A stretch of DNA of 64,000 nt from JANXDG01 sp964561135 (GCA_964561135.1 CAZLOB010000022.1:1-64000), one strand, 5' to 3'; shown: positions 45,495 through 54,974, counted from the first letter of the stretch. Made by a program: numbers and translations. The notes: generated by a model from the letters alone, not told the origin.

Positions 45495-46775
45495 ATGGAA
45501 AAAGTTGTCACTGTAGGAACAGTTTTAAAATCTGCTGGGAAAAAAGCTATTGAAGAAGAAAAAAAGTCTTTAGAAGAACTAAAAAATCTAGTTGCTACTG
45601 CGAATGGTATTGTGATAAAATCTTTTTTAGTAAAACGTGATAAAATTGACCCTGCTTATTACATCGGGAGAGGAAAAGCAGAAGAAATTAATGATTTTAT
45701 TGTCCAAAACAATATTCGTACAGTTGTTTTTGATAACGAACTTTCTCCTGCACAAATAAAAAATTTAGAAGAAGTAATATCAGCAAAAATTGTAGATAGA
45801 ACAAGGTTAATACTTGACATTTTTGCACAACGAGCACATACAAAAGAAGCACAACTCCAAGTAGAACTTGCTCAACTTCAATATATGCTACCACGTCTCA
45901 CTCAAAAAGGTATCTATATGGACAACCAAGTAGGTGGGATAGGTACAAGGGGACCCGGAGAAACAAAACTTGAATATGACAGACGTAAAATTATGCAACG
46001 TATCGAAAAAATAAAAGAAGAACTTAAAAAAGTTGTTGTTGCACGAAATGAACAAAAAAAGTTAAGAATGGAAACAAATATACCTTTAATAGCGTTAGTA
46101 GGTTACACTAATGTTGGTAAATCAACATTGTTTAACACTATTCTTAAATCTTCTTCTGCATATACAGATGACAAACTTTTTGCAACTTTAGACCCGTTAA
46201 TAAGAAAAGTAGTCCTTCCTACAAAAGAAGAATTTTTGCTTGTAGACACTGTAGGGTTTATAAATAAACTGCCACATCATTTAGTAGAAAGTTTTAAGTC
46301 AACTTTAGAAATTGTTAAAGATGCAACATTATTATTAGAAATTATTGACATAACTGACGAAGATTATCATAAAAAAGAACTATTAGTAAAAAAAATTTTG
46401 GAAGAACTAAACGCAGATAAAATTCCTATTATAAAAGTTTACAATAAAATCGATCTCTTAGATGAAAGATTACAAAAGGTATATATAAAAAAATTAAACA
46501 AAGAAAAGACAAGTGTTGTTATTTCAGCAAAGACAGGTTTTGGAATCGAAAAATTACTCAAAAAAATACTTTTCTTTATTGGACAAAATTATGTTACAAA
46601 AACAATAAATGTTCCTAATAAATATTTTGAACTCTTGAATTTTATTAACAAACATTGCAAAGTAATTTCTTATAATATAAACCACAATCTATTAAATATA
46701 AAAATTTCAACAACAAAAGAAATTTATAATAAAATAATAAAAATGCTAAATGAATACACTGTTCACAATACCTAA
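45495..46775 (+). CDS. hflX: GTPase HflX
   Basis: 426 residues. N-terminal HflX domain with DPAYYIGRGKAEEI and VVFDNELSPAQIKNLE; GVGGIGTRGPGETKLE-like linker (QVGGIGTRGPGETKLE); GTPase motifs G1 GYTNVGKS (203-210), G3 DTVGFI and G4 NKID. It splits stalled or hibernating ribosomes. miaA followed by hflX is a conserved order. Its end overlaps pgsA by 26 bases. Confidence 0.95.
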   Translation: MEKVVTVGTVLKSAGKKAIEEEKKSLEELKNLVATANGIVIKSFLVKRDKIDPAYYIGRGKAEEINDFIVQNNIRTVVFDNELSPAQIKNLEEVISAKIVDRTRLILDIFAQRAHTKEAQLQVELAQLQYMLPRLTQKGIYMDNQVGGIGTRGPGETKLEYDRRKIMQRIEKIKEELKKVVVARNEQKKLRMETNIPLIALVGYTNVGKSTLFNTILKSSSAYTDDKLFATLDPLIRKVVLPTKEEFLLVDTVGFINKLPHHLVESFKSTLEIVKDATLLLEIIDITDEDYHKKELLVKKILEELNADKIPIIKVYNKIDLLDERLQKVYIKKLNKEKTSVVISAKTGFGIEKLLKKILFFIGQNYVTKTINVPNKYFELLNFINKHCKVISYNINHNLLNIKISTTKEIYNKIIKMLNEYTVHNT

Positions 46776-47295
46776 TTTGTTGTCTATATTACGAATGTGT
46801 TTTACATTTTTATTTGTTCACAGTTTGTTGAATGATAAAATTACTAAATCTATTCTATTTTTAAGTATATGTATTCTTACTGACTTTCTTGATGGATTTT
46901 TTGCACGTGTCTTTAAACAGAAAACAAAAATAGGTGTTTTATTAGACCCGCTTGCTGATAAAGTTTTAGTTATATCAACATTAATAGTTTTAATGGTAAA
47001 AAACTATTTACCATGGTGGTTCTTTAGTATAATAATTATACGAGAAACGTTAGTTATCGCAGGCTGGATCGTTACATACCAACATACACCACAATCTTTT
47101 CCAAAACCACGTTTCTTAGGAAAAGTTTCAATAGCATTGTTAATGATAACTTTAATAATCGTAGTTTTAAATATCCATCTACAATACGAAATTGTTTCTG
47201 ATATAATAAATGAACTATTTTTTTTAACATCAGTTTTTGTCACAGGTTCTTTGGTTGATTATATTGGATACGCTAGAAAAGTTTTCTCAAAATAA
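46750..47295 (+). CDS. pgsA: CDP-diacylglycerol-glycerol-3-phosphate phosphatidyltransferase
   Basis: 181 residues, integral membrane. The CDP-alcohol phosphotransferase motif is complete: D45, D48, G49, A52, R53, G62, D66 and D70 (DFLDGFFARVF, IGVLLDPLADK). It makes phosphatidylglycerol phosphate at the inner membrane. Adjacent plsY and gpsA supply earlier steps of glycerolipid synthesis. Confidence 0.94.
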   Translation: MNTLFTIPNLLSILRMCFTFLFVHSLLNDKITKSILFLSICILTDFLDGFFARVFKQKTKIGVLLDPLADKVLVISTLIVLMVKNYLPWWFFSIIIIRETLVIAGWIVTYQHTPQSFPKPRFLGKVSIALLMITLIIVVLNIHLQYEIVSDIINELFFLTSVFVTGSLVDYIGYARKVFSK

Positions 47296-47314
47296 AATTT
47301 TGTTATAAAAGATA

Positions 47315-47899
47315 ATGAAAAATTTTATAATATTTTTTTTATCATACATAATTGGTGGTATCCCCACTGCATTTATATTAACTAAAATCTTTAAAGGAGT
47401 AGATATACGAACTGTTGGGTCAAAAAATCCTGGCACAACAAATGTGATACGTACAGCAGGATTTTTGTTAGGAGCAATAACATTTATCATAGATTTTTTG
47501 AAAGGAGGAATATCTATATTTATTACAAAAAAATATTTAGGATATGAATTTTTGCCACTAACAATGTTTTTTACCGTGCTTGGGCATACAACATCCCCTT
47601 TTCTTTCGTTTAAAGGGGGAAAAGGTGTTGCAACATTTTTTGGTTCGCTATTTGCAATTTCAACTAATATGTTTATATATAGCTGTATTTGTTTTGCAAT
47701 TATATTTTTATTAACACATATTGTGTCAATATCTTCTATTGTTTCAGTATTTTTTTTCTTTTGGTATGTGTTGTTAAAAAATCCAGTTGAGTATCAAGAC
47801 ACAAAAATATTTTTTCTATTAACAGTCTTATGGATAATCTATAGACACAAGTCAAATATCAAAAGGTTAATATTAAAAGAAGAAAAAAGGTTGTTTTAA
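47315..47899 (+). CDS. plsY: acyl-phosphate glycerol-3-phosphate acyltransferase
   Basis: 194 residues, multi-pass membrane protein. Family motifs are YIIGGIPTAFILTKIF, VGSKNPGTTNVIRTAGF and SFKGGKGVATFFG. It acylates glycerol 3-phosphate (made by GpsA, next gene) to lysophosphatidic acid. plsX is not in the window. Confidence 0.95.
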   Translation: MKNFIIFFLSYIIGGIPTAFILTKIFKGVDIRTVGSKNPGTTNVIRTAGFLLGAITFIIDFLKGGISIFITKKYLGYEFLPLTMFFTVLGHTTSPFLSFKGGKGVATFFGSLFAISTNMFIYSCICFAIIFLLTHIVSISSIVSVFFFFWYVLLKNPVEYQDTKIFFLLTVLWIIYRHKSNIKRLILKEEKRLF

Positions 47900-47902
47900 A
47901 AT

Positions 47903-48907
47903 ATGAAAAACATTTTTATAATAGGTGGAGGTTGTTGGGGGGCAACCTTAGCAACAATATATGCTAAGAAGGGATTAAAAATTACCATCTATGAACCTGT
48001 TTTGGAAAACTATAATTATCTTAAACAACATCGTCACCCAAAATTTTTTAAGTATGTAAGTATCCCTGAAAATGTAAACATTACTAACGATGCGAATCAA
48101 ATACAAAAAAATGATATTGTTTTTTTAGTAATACCATCAATTTATGTGTTACCAATATTGAATAAATTTAAAAATGTAAATACTAAAGAAAAAATTTTTA
48201 TTTCTTGTGTCAAAGGGTTTGAACCAAAAACTTTTAATTCTATCTCAAAAACAATTGCTGAAAGTTTAAAAATTAATAAAGAAAAAATTTTTGTCTTAAG
48301 TGGACCTTCTCATGCTGAAGAAGTTGCTATGGAAAAACCTACAGCAGTATCTTTAGCAGGAGTAAATAAGGATCTGCTTGTTAAATTACAAAAATTGTTA
48401 GCAACACAAATGTTAAGGATTTATGTCAATACAGACATTGTTGGGGTAGAAATAGCAGGAGCTGTGAAAAATATATATGCTATTGCTGCCGGCATCTGTG
48501 ATGGTCTTAAGCTTGGTAATAATGCAAAAGCTGCTTTAATTACACGTTCATTAAAAGAAATGATATTAGTTGGCAACCTTTTCGGTGCAGAAACAAAAAC
48601 CTTTTTTGGTTTATCAGGAATTGGTGATTTACTTACAACGGCTTATTCACCTTATTCAAGAAACCGTACTTTTGGCGAATATATTGCTAAATACAAAAAC
48701 ATAGAAAAAGCAAAACAAAAAATTCATACTTTTATCGAAGGTATCTACACTGTAAAAACAATTAATAAAATTGCAAAAAAATATTCTCTAGAGTTACCTA
48801 TTGCAGAAGAAGTTTATAAAATTATATATAAAAACAAACCGCCAGAACTTTCAATAAAATCTTTATTAACAAGACCGTTAAAAGAAGAGTTTAGTTGGTT
48901 AAAATGA
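47903..48907 (+). CDS. gpsA: glycerol-3-phosphate dehydrogenase, NAD(P)+
   Basis: 334 residues. Dinucleotide-binding IIGGGCWGATLATIYAKKG at the N-terminus; SCVKGFEPKT, LSGPSHAEEVAM, AGAVKNIYAIAAGICDGLKLGNNAKAALITR (active-site lysine), and FFGLSGIGDLLTTAYSPYSRN. It reduces dihydroxyacetone phosphate to glycerol 3-phosphate for lipids. The stop overlaps the HU gene start. Confidence 0.96.
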   Translation: MKNIFIIGGGCWGATLATIYAKKGLKITIYEPVLENYNYLKQHRHPKFFKYVSIPENVNITNDANQIQKNDIVFLVIPSIYVLPILNKFKNVNTKEKIFISCVKGFEPKTFNSISKTIAESLKINKEKIFVLSGPSHAEEVAMEKPTAVSLAGVNKDLLVKLQKLLATQMLRIYVNTDIVGVEIAGAVKNIYAIAAGICDGLKLGNNAKAALITRSLKEMILVGNLFGAETKTFFGLSGIGDLLTTAYSPYSRNRTFGEYIAKYKNIEKAKQKIHTFIEGIYTVKTINKIAKKYSLELPIAEEVYKIIYKNKPPELSIKSLLTRPLKEEFSWLK

Positions 48908-49188
48908 ATAAAAATGATTTAATTAAAATATTAACACAATATACTTTAACAAAAAATGATGCAAAAAAGTTTGTAAATATTATTTTTGACTCAATAAGAG
49001 ATGCTTTGTTATCTGGTGAAAAAGTTGTGATACAAAACTTTGGTAGTTTTATTCCAAAATTTTATAAATCAAAAAGAATGTATAATCCAAAACAAAAAAA
49101 ATACGTTGTATTAACACCAAGAAAAAAAATAAAATTTACTCTTTCTAAAAAATTTTTTGCAGCGTTAAACTTAAAAGAAAAAAAGTAA
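48904..49188 (+). CDS. HU/IHF-family DNA-binding protein
   Basis: 94 residues, typical HU length. The N-terminal helices start NKNDLIKILTQY; the beta part has GEKVVIQNFGSFIPKFY, and the DNA arm has RMYNPKQKKYVVLTPRKKIKFTLSK. Very lysine-rich (basic). The start at 48904 (ATGA overlap with gpsA) fits the family start. It bends or compacts DNA; HU and IHF cannot be told apart here. Confidence 0.9.
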   Translation: MNKNDLIKILTQYTLTKNDAKKFVNIIFDSIRDALLSGEKVVIQNFGSFIPKFYKSKRMYNPKQKKYVVLTPRKKIKFTLSKKFFAALNLKEKK

Positions 49189-49194
49189 GCAACT

Positions 49195-49557
49195 ATGACT
49201 GAAGAAAACAAACAACATTACTATACTATCAAAGAGTTTGCAAAAAAAGTTGGTGTTGAAGAATATGTGTTAAGATACTGGGAAAGTGTATTTCCACAAT
49301 TAAAACCTTTAAAAACTGAAAAAGGGCATAGAAGATATACAGACGAACATATACCTATTGTAGAAAAAATTAAAGAACTTATGTGGGAAAAAAAATATAC
49401 TATTGAAGGAGCAAGAAAGGAATTAAAAGAATTTTTTTCTAAAAAGAAAAATGTGCAATCCACATTATTTTTAGATTTCCAAACTGCAGGTAATAAAAAA
49501 ATATTAAACGAAATTAAAAGTGTTTTAGAAGAAATTTTAAAAATTCTTGAAGAATAG
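49195..49557 (+). CDS. MerR-family transcriptional regulator
   Basis: 120 residues. The winged helix-turn-helix is YTIKEFAKKVGVEEYVLRYW, then KTEKGHRRYTDEHI, as in MerR proteins. A dimerisation helix follows (IEGARKELKEFFSKK) and no cysteine effector site is seen. This short form downstream of an HU/IHF gene is common and its target is usually unknown. Confidence 0.88.
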   Translation: MTEENKQHYYTIKEFAKKVGVEEYVLRYWESVFPQLKPLKTEKGHRRYTDEHIPIVEKIKELMWEKKYTIEGARKELKEFFSKKKNVQSTLFLDFQTAGNKKILNEIKSVLEEILKILEE

Positions 49558-49559
49558 AT

Positions 49560-50057
49560 ATGATAGAAAATCTTGTACAACTTTTTTCTAATTTACCAAA
49601 AGAAGTTGCAATAATACTTATCTCAGCCATTCCTATAAGCGAACTACGTGGTGCTATACCGGTAGGTATTGGTATCTATAAGTTTAGTGTAACCAAAACA
49701 TTAACTTTAGCAATAATTGGTAATTTATCTTTTGTTATACCGTTCTTATGGTTTTTAAACAACTTACATTTGCATTTTATGAAATATTATTACTACAACA
49801 AATTTTTTACTTGGTGGTTCAGTAAAGTAAAGCCAAGAACAAAAAATATTAAAAAATATGAATATGTTGGACTAGCTTTGTTTGTTGCTATACCTTTACC
49901 TGTGACTGGTGCTTGGAGTGGATGTGTAGCAAGCTATCTTTTAGGATTAGACTTTTGGAAATCAGTTGTAGCTATATCAATAGGAGTTTTAATTGCAGCA
50001 ATAATTGTGACCGTTATCACTCTTGTTACTACACAAACTATTCAATTAATAATTTAA
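49560..50057 (+). CDS. small multi-drug export family membrane protein
   Basis: 165 residues with four to five hydrophobic segments. SAIPISELRGAIPVGI near the N-terminus and FVAIPLPVTGAWSGCVASYLLGL are the family signatures (PF06695). Despite the name, function is not established; it lies in the inner membrane. It starts two bases after the MerR stop. Confidence 0.82.
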   Translation: MIENLVQLFSNLPKEVAIILISAIPISELRGAIPVGIGIYKFSVTKTLTLAIIGNLSFVIPFLWFLNNLHLHFMKYYYYNKFFTWWFSKVKPRTKNIKKYEYVGLALFVAIPLPVTGAWSGCVASYLLGLDFWKSVVAISIGVLIAAIIVTVITLVTTQTIQLII

Positions 50058-50060
50058 AAA

Positions 50061-50137
50061 GCGGGCGATGGGATTCGAACCCACGACCTTCTGCTTGGCA
50101 AGCAGACGTTCTTAAACCAGGCTGAACTACGCCCGCA
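50061..50137 (-). tRNA. tRNA-Gly (anticodon GCC)
   Basis: On the minus strand a full cloverleaf folds: acceptor GCGGGCG/CGCCCGC, D stem GTTC/GAAC, anticodon stem TCTGC/GCAGA with loop TTGCCAA (anticodon GCC), T stem GTGGG/CCCAT with TTCGAAT. The discriminator is U, as in bacterial tRNA-Gly. The 3' CCA is not encoded. It is antisense to the surrounding genes and fills the gap before purH. Confidence 0.95.
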
Positions 50138-50229
50138 TTTTCCTAGTTTTTTAATTTATAAAATCAATAAATAAAAGTCAATATTTTTGATTTTATTTCT
50201 AACAAATTTAAAACGAAAGGAGAAAAAAA

Positions 50230-51783
50230 ATGAAAAATGCTATAATAAGTGTATCAGATAAAACAAATTTAATAGAGTTTGCAAAAGAACTTAATAATAT
50301 AGGAATAAAAATTTATTCAACTGGTGGAACTGCAAAAATTTTAAAAGAGCATAATATCAGTGTTATAGAAATATCTGAATACACTTCTTTTGCAGAAATT
50401 TTAGATGGAAGAGTTAAAACTTTACACCCAAAAATTCACGGTGGTATACTTGCAAAACGAAACAAACAAGAACATATGCAAGAGATTCAAAAATATAATA
50501 TTACTCTTTTCGATCTTGTAGTAGTAAACCTTTATCCATTTGAAGAAACTCTACAAAAAACAAATGATGAAGAAGAAATTATTGAAAACATTGATATTGG
50601 GGGTGTTACACTTATTCGTGCAGCAGCAAAAAATTATAAAGATGTAGCTGTTGTTGTTGACTATAACGATTATCCCGAAGTTATACATAGAATCAAAAAT
50701 AACACATTAGATTTAGAATACAAAAAATATCTTGCAACAAAAGCATTTTTACATACTGCAAGATATGATTCTATAATCTCAAACTGGTTTGTTAAAACTT
50801 CAAAAAAAGAAGTTTTTGATTTTGAAGAAATATCTATCGGACTTAAAAAAGTGTCTAACTTAAGATATGGAGAGAATCCACATCAAAAAGCTGCTTTGTT
50901 CAAATTCGCGTCAAAAACATCAAGTTTAGTTTCTGCAGAAAAGTTGCAAGGTAAAGAATTGTCATATAACAATTACTTAGATTTAGATTCAGCAATGAAT
51001 ATTGTAAAAAATTTTTCAAATCCTGCTTGTGTTATAATAAAACATAACAATCCTTGTGGTGTAGCAGAAGCAAATACTTTGTTAGATGCATATAAAAAAG
51101 CATTAAGTTGTGACCCTGTTTCTGCATTTGGTGGTATAATTGCTTTTAATTACGAAGTGGACGAAAATACTGCAAAAGAAGTTATTAACCTATTTACAGA
51201 ATGTATAATTGCACCTGCGTATACACAAAAAGCAAAAGAAGTGTTCTCAAAAAAGAAAGATTTAAGATTATTAGTACTACCAGGGTTGATGAATTCAATA
51301 ACAGAAGAAATTGAGTTTAGACAAATTGACGGTGGGATGCTTGTTCAATCAAAAGATTTAACTCTGTATAATGAACTTGTATATGTAACAAAACGGCACC
51401 CAACTGAACAAGAACTTAAAAGTTTAATTTTCGCGTTTAAAGTTGTAAAATATGTAAAATCAAATGCTATAGTGTTAGCAAAAGGAACACAAACTGTTGG
51501 TATAGGTGCGGGACAAATGTCACGTATCGACGCGTTGAAAATTGCCACAATCAAAATGAACCAAATTGATAAAGAAATTTTAGAGTCGTTAAAGGAATAT
51601 CCACTTGTTTTAGCATCGGATGCGTTTTTCCCGTTCAACGATGTTGTGAATGAAGCTGCAAAAATTGGTGTTTCTGCTATAATACAACCTGGTGGATCCG
51701 TACGAGATGCAGATTCTATATCTTTAGCGAATGAATATAATATAGCTATGGTCTTTACCAAAACTCGCCACTTTAAACATTGA
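50230..51783 (+). CDS. purH: bifunctional AICAR transformylase / IMP cyclohydrolase
   Basis: 517 residues. The N-terminal MGS-like cyclohydrolase has SVSDKTNLIEFAKEL, IYSTGGTAKIL, EILDGRVKTLHPKIHGGIL and DLVVVNLYPF. The transformylase has NLRYGENPHQKAA, IIKHNNPCGVAEA (catalytic KHxNPCG), DPVSAFGGIIAFN and ASDAFFPFNDVV, then IQPGGSVRD. These are the final two steps of IMP synthesis, using formyl-tetrahydrofolate. AACGAAAGGAGAA precedes the ATG. No other pur gene is nearby. Confidence 0.96.
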   Translation: MKNAIISVSDKTNLIEFAKELNNIGIKIYSTGGTAKILKEHNISVIEISEYTSFAEILDGRVKTLHPKIHGGILAKRNKQEHMQEIQKYNITLFDLVVVNLYPFEETLQKTNDEEEIIENIDIGGVTLIRAAAKNYKDVAVVVDYNDYPEVIHRIKNNTLDLEYKKYLATKAFLHTARYDSIISNWFVKTSKKEVFDFEEISIGLKKVSNLRYGENPHQKAALFKFASKTSSLVSAEKLQGKELSYNNYLDLDSAMNIVKNFSNPACVIIKHNNPCGVAEANTLLDAYKKALSCDPVSAFGGIIAFNYEVDENTAKEVINLFTECIIAPAYTQKAKEVFSKKKDLRLLVLPGLMNSITEEIEFRQIDGGMLVQSKDLTLYNELVYVTKRHPTEQELKSLIFAFKVVKYVKSNAIVLAKGTQTVGIGAGQMSRIDALKIATIKMNQIDKEILESLKEYPLVLASDAFFPFNDVVNEAAKIGVSAIIQPGGSVRDADSISLANEYNIAMVFTKTRHFKH

Positions 51784-51793
51784 TAGATGAGAG

Positions 51794-52336
51794 ATGTTTA
51801 GAAAAACTTTTGTTTTTTTAAGAGTCTTAACTATATTTCTAGTATGTGTTTTACATGTTTTTTCAAAAGAGTTGCCAACAGAACTTTTGGGTTTCCAAAT
51901 TAATACTGAATTAAAAAGTGTAAAAAAATCTGTACAATTAAAAAAAATCAAAAATTCGTTTGAAAAAGTTTACAAGGTTTTATATATTGAACAAAGTATT
52001 GAAACTTATCTTTATTTTTTTAATAAAAAAATTTACAAAATAATTATCTGTTTTTCTGAAAAAGTTTTTGACCAAGAAGATTGGGAAAATATTGTTAGCC
52101 AAGCAATTTCTTTGTACGATAGACCTAAAAAAGTTTTTGTAACACACAAAAATGGTTTATCACAAGAAGTTTATCTTTGGGAAGATGAAAAAGTAAAATA
52201 TATCTACAAAAAAGTTAGTAAAGAAAATAAAATACAGAATTTTAGTATAGAACTAGTAGATAAACATACTGAACAAAAAATAACACAATTGTCTTTTATA
52301 AAAAAGTTATATCTCAGATTGATTAATTTGTTTTAA
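51794..52336 (+). CDS. exported protein of unknown function
   Basis: 180 residues; not recognised. Residues 1-24 form a signal peptide (FRKTFVFLRVLTIFLVCVLH, cleavage near VFSKE). The mature part is lysine-rich with an alternating pattern (TYLYFFNKKIYKIIICFSEK, then EVYLWEDEKVKYIYKKVS), suggesting a small alpha/beta periplasmic domain. No cysteine pair or enzyme motif is seen. It lies between purH and the inositol monophosphatase gene, 10 and 5 bases away, so it is probably co-transcribed. Confidence 0.6.
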   Translation: MFRKTFVFLRVLTIFLVCVLHVFSKELPTELLGFQINTELKSVKKSVQLKKIKNSFEKVYKVLYIEQSIETYLYFFNKKIYKIIICFSEKVFDQEDWENIVSQAISLYDRPKKVFVTHKNGLSQEVYLWEDEKVKYIYKKVSKENKIQNFSIELVDKHTEQKITQLSFIKKLYLRLINLF

Positions 52337-52341
52337 AAACA

Positions 52342-53133
52342 ATGAAAAACTTTCTTATAAATTTAGTAAAAACAGCTGGAAGAATTTTGCAAAAATATTA
52401 TTATTCAGATATATCACAGTTGTCATTAAAATATAAATCAAAACATAATCCCGTAACAAAAGCAGATAAAGAAGCTGAAGAAATTATAAAATATATGATA
52501 TCTAAAAAATTTCCTAACGATAAATTTATATGTGAAGAAAGTTGTCCTACAGTTGACAAACTTAATAAAGAACAAAGATACTGGGTGATAGACCCACTTG
52601 ATGGTACCGTAAATTTTTCACACAAACTTCCAATATTTTGTATCTCAATTGCTATAATAGAAAATAACGATATTGTTGAAGGAATTGTATATAATCCTAT
52701 AACAAAAGATTTGTATTATGCAAAAAAAGGATGTGGAGCGTATAAAAATAATAAAAAAATACTTGTATCTAAAATAAAAAATTTGTATAATTCTTTATTA
52801 GTAACAGGTTTTCCATATTATACATATAAAAATCCACAACGGGTGTTTAAATTGTTTAACAAATTTGCGATTTCTGCACAAGCAGTACGTAGATTAGGTT
52901 CAGCAGCGTTAGACCTTTGTATGGTAGCCGAAGGTATCTTTGAAGGATTTTGGGAAGAAAACTTGCAAATATGGGATGTAGCAGCAGGATCTTTAATTGT
53001 TAAAGAAGCTGGAGGAGAAGTAACAGATTTTTTTGGTAAAGATAATTATTTGTTTGGTAAAACAATAGTTGCAACAAACGGAAAAATACATAAACAAATG
53101 TTGAATATTATAAGCAAAACAGTCAAAAGTTAA
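52342..53133 (+). CDS. suhB: inositol-1-monophosphatase family phosphatase
   Basis: 263 residues. Metal and substrate motifs: FICEESCP, WVIDPLDGTVNFSHKLPIFC and the C-terminal IWDVAAGSLIVKEAGGEV. It is a Mg-dependent sugar-phosphate phosphatase; substrates in bacteria include inositol phosphate, fructose bisphosphate and PAP-like compounds, so the symbol is by family only. Directly followed by tRNA-Pro. Confidence 0.88.
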   Translation: MKNFLINLVKTAGRILQKYYYSDISQLSLKYKSKHNPVTKADKEAEEIIKYMISKKFPNDKFICEESCPTVDKLNKEQRYWVIDPLDGTVNFSHKLPIFCISIAIIENNDIVEGIVYNPITKDLYYAKKGCGAYKNNKKILVSKIKNLYNSLLVTGFPYYTYKNPQRVFKLFNKFAISAQAVRRLGSAALDLCMVAEGIFEGFWEENLQIWDVAAGSLIVKEAGGEVTDFFGKDNYLFGKTIVATNGKIHKQMLNIISKTVKS

Positions 53134-53138
53134 GAAGA

Positions 53139-53219
<81 letters not shown>

Positions 53220-53249
53220 AAGAAAATTATTTTTATTTTTTTACTTAAA

Positions 53250-53909
53250 ATGAAACTGAAACAAATTAGTGAATTTTTACCACGGGAAAAACTTTTAAAA
53301 TACAACAGACCCGATAAACTCAAAAATGAAGAGTTGCTTGCTATCATCCTTAGAACTGGAACAAAAAATTACAATGTGTTAACTTTAGCAAAAAAAATTT
53401 TAAAACAATATGGTAAAGAATTACCTTATGTTTCAGTAAATGAGTTAAAAAATTTTTTAGGTATAGGTGAAGCACGTGCATGTAGTATTGTTGCATGTTT
53501 TGAACTTGGTAAACGTTTGTTAAGAGATAAAAAGACATATCTTTATCTTACACCGAAAGATGTATACGAACGACTTTCAGAATACAGAACAGCTAAAAAA
53601 GAATATTTTTTTGTGTTTTACCTCGACAGTAGAAACCAAGAAATAAAATGTGAAGTTGTAAGTGTTGGGATTTTAAATTCAAGTTTAGTACATCCAAGGG
53701 AAGTGTTTGAACCTGCAGTGAAACATCTTGCATGTCAGATTATTGTTGCACATAATCATCCATCAGGTTGTTTAGAACCGTCAAAAGATGATCTTGAGAT
53801 TACACAACGTTTAATAAAAGCAGGTGAAATACTTGGTATAGAACTGTTAGATCATGTTATTGTTGCTAAAAACGGATATTTTAGTTTTAAAGAATATAAA
53901 CTTATGTAA
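53250..53909 (+). CDS. radC: RadC family JAB-domain protein
   Basis: 219 residues. N-terminal helix-hairpin-helix-like part (LPREKLLKYNRPDKLKNEELLAIIL) and C-terminal JAMM metalloprotease-like site VAHNHPSGCLEPSKDDLEIT with VSVGILNSSLVHPREVF. The name RadC is historical; a role in DNA repair is not established. Start at 53250 has no clear ribosome-binding site. Confidence 0.92.
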   Translation: MKLKQISEFLPREKLLKYNRPDKLKNEELLAIILRTGTKNYNVLTLAKKILKQYGKELPYVSVNELKNFLGIGEARACSIVACFELGKRLLRDKKTYLYLTPKDVYERLSEYRTAKKEYFFVFYLDSRNQEIKCEVVSVGILNSSLVHPREVFEPAVKHLACQIIVAHNHPSGCLEPSKDDLEITQRLIKAGEILGIELLDHVIVAKNGYFSFKEYKLM

Positions 53910-53933
53910 CAACAAATTGTTGAGGTTAAACAT

Positions 53934-54131
53934 ATGAAAGAATGTAAAATAAATGAAAATCTTAAAATTTGTCCATGCAGTTATCCAGTGTGTTCCAGAA
54001 AAGGTATTTGTTGTGAATGTTTGCATTACCACAGAGAAAGAGGGGAACTGCCAGCATGTTATTTTTCACCAAAAGTTGAAAAAACATACGACAGAAGTAT
54101 CGAAAATTTTATAAAAAATTATAAAAAATAA
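53934..54131 (+). CDS. small cysteine-rich DUF6485-like protein
   Basis: 65 residues with seven cysteines arranged as CKINENLKICPCSYPVC and CCECLHYHRERGELPAC, a metal- or cluster-binding look. It resembles the DUF6485 family, recognised from the CPCSYPVCSRKGICCECLHYH core. Function unknown. It sits between radC and the aspartate kinase gene with short gaps. ATG preceded by GTTGAGG. Confidence 0.7.
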   Translation: MKECKINENLKICPCSYPVCSRKGICCECLHYHRERGELPACYFSPKVEKTYDRSIENFIKNYKK

Positions 54132-54165
54132 TAAGTCTCCAAACAATCTAAAGGAAAACCAAAAA

Positions 54166-54900
54166 ATGAGTATAAGACCTATAGTGATGAAATTTGGGGG
54201 TTCTTCAGTAGCAAATGTTGAACGTATAAAAAATGTTGCTAAAATCATTGTTAATAAAAAGAAAAAGTATAAACATATTGTAGTTGTTGTTTCAGCACCT
54301 GGAGATATGACCGACGAACTTATTGAAAAAGCATACCAAATCACTCCTGACCCTGATAAACGAGAATTTGATATGTTGTTATCTACAGGAGAACAAATAT
54401 CAATTGCTCTTTTAGCAATGGCATTACATACATTAAACTGTGATGCTATTTCTTTAACAGGACCACAAGCAGGCATCTATGCTGATGCATCATATACCAA
54501 AGCTAAAATTATTGATATTGATACAAAAAAAATAAAAAGATATTTAAAACAAGGTAAAGTGGTTATAGTTGCTGGTTTTCAAGGAATAAATCCTTATCAA
54601 GATATAACAACCTTAGGACGGGGCGGTTCTGACCTTACCGCAATAGCGTTAGCTGCAAAGTTAAAAAGTCCTATCTGCGAAATATATACAGATGTAGAAG
54701 GTGTCTATACTACAGATCCAAGAATTGTACCAGAAGCAAGAAAAATTAATTATCTTACCTATGACGAAATGCTTGAGATAGCAGGCAGTGGCGCACAAGT
54801 TATGATGGCAAGATCTATTGAAGTAGCAAAAAAATATAATGTTAAACTTGAAATAAAATCGTCTCTTGTTCGAAAACCAGGAACAATAATTTATAAATAA
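54166..54900 (+). CDS. lysC: aspartate kinase, catalytic domain only
   Basis: 244 residues. Kinase motifs: VMKFGGSSVANVERI (nucleotide/substrate loop), VVSAPGDMTDELI, LSTGEQISIALL, TTLGRGGSDLTAIALA and ICEIYTDVEGVYTTDPRIV. It makes aspartyl phosphate for lysine, threonine and methionine. The protein ends right after SSLVRKPGTIIYK, exactly where ACT domains begin in normal ~400-residue enzymes, and the next 110 bases hold no remnant. So feedback by lysine or threonine through ACT domains is absent, or a partner supplies it. Confidence 0.9.
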   Translation: MSIRPIVMKFGGSSVANVERIKNVAKIIVNKKKKYKHIVVVVSAPGDMTDELIEKAYQITPDPDKREFDMLLSTGEQISIALLAMALHTLNCDAISLTGPQAGIYADASYTKAKIIDIDTKKIKRYLKQGKVVIVAGFQGINPYQDITTLGRGGSDLTAIALAAKLKSPICEIYTDVEGVYTTDPRIVPEARKINYLTYDEMLEIAGSGAQVMMARSIEVAKKYNVKLEIKSSLVRKPGTIIYK

Positions 54901-54974
54901 AATTCTTAACTTTCTTTTTGAAAATTCTATCATTATTTCGCTACTCATATTTTGCCAAAATTATTGTCCTTATA

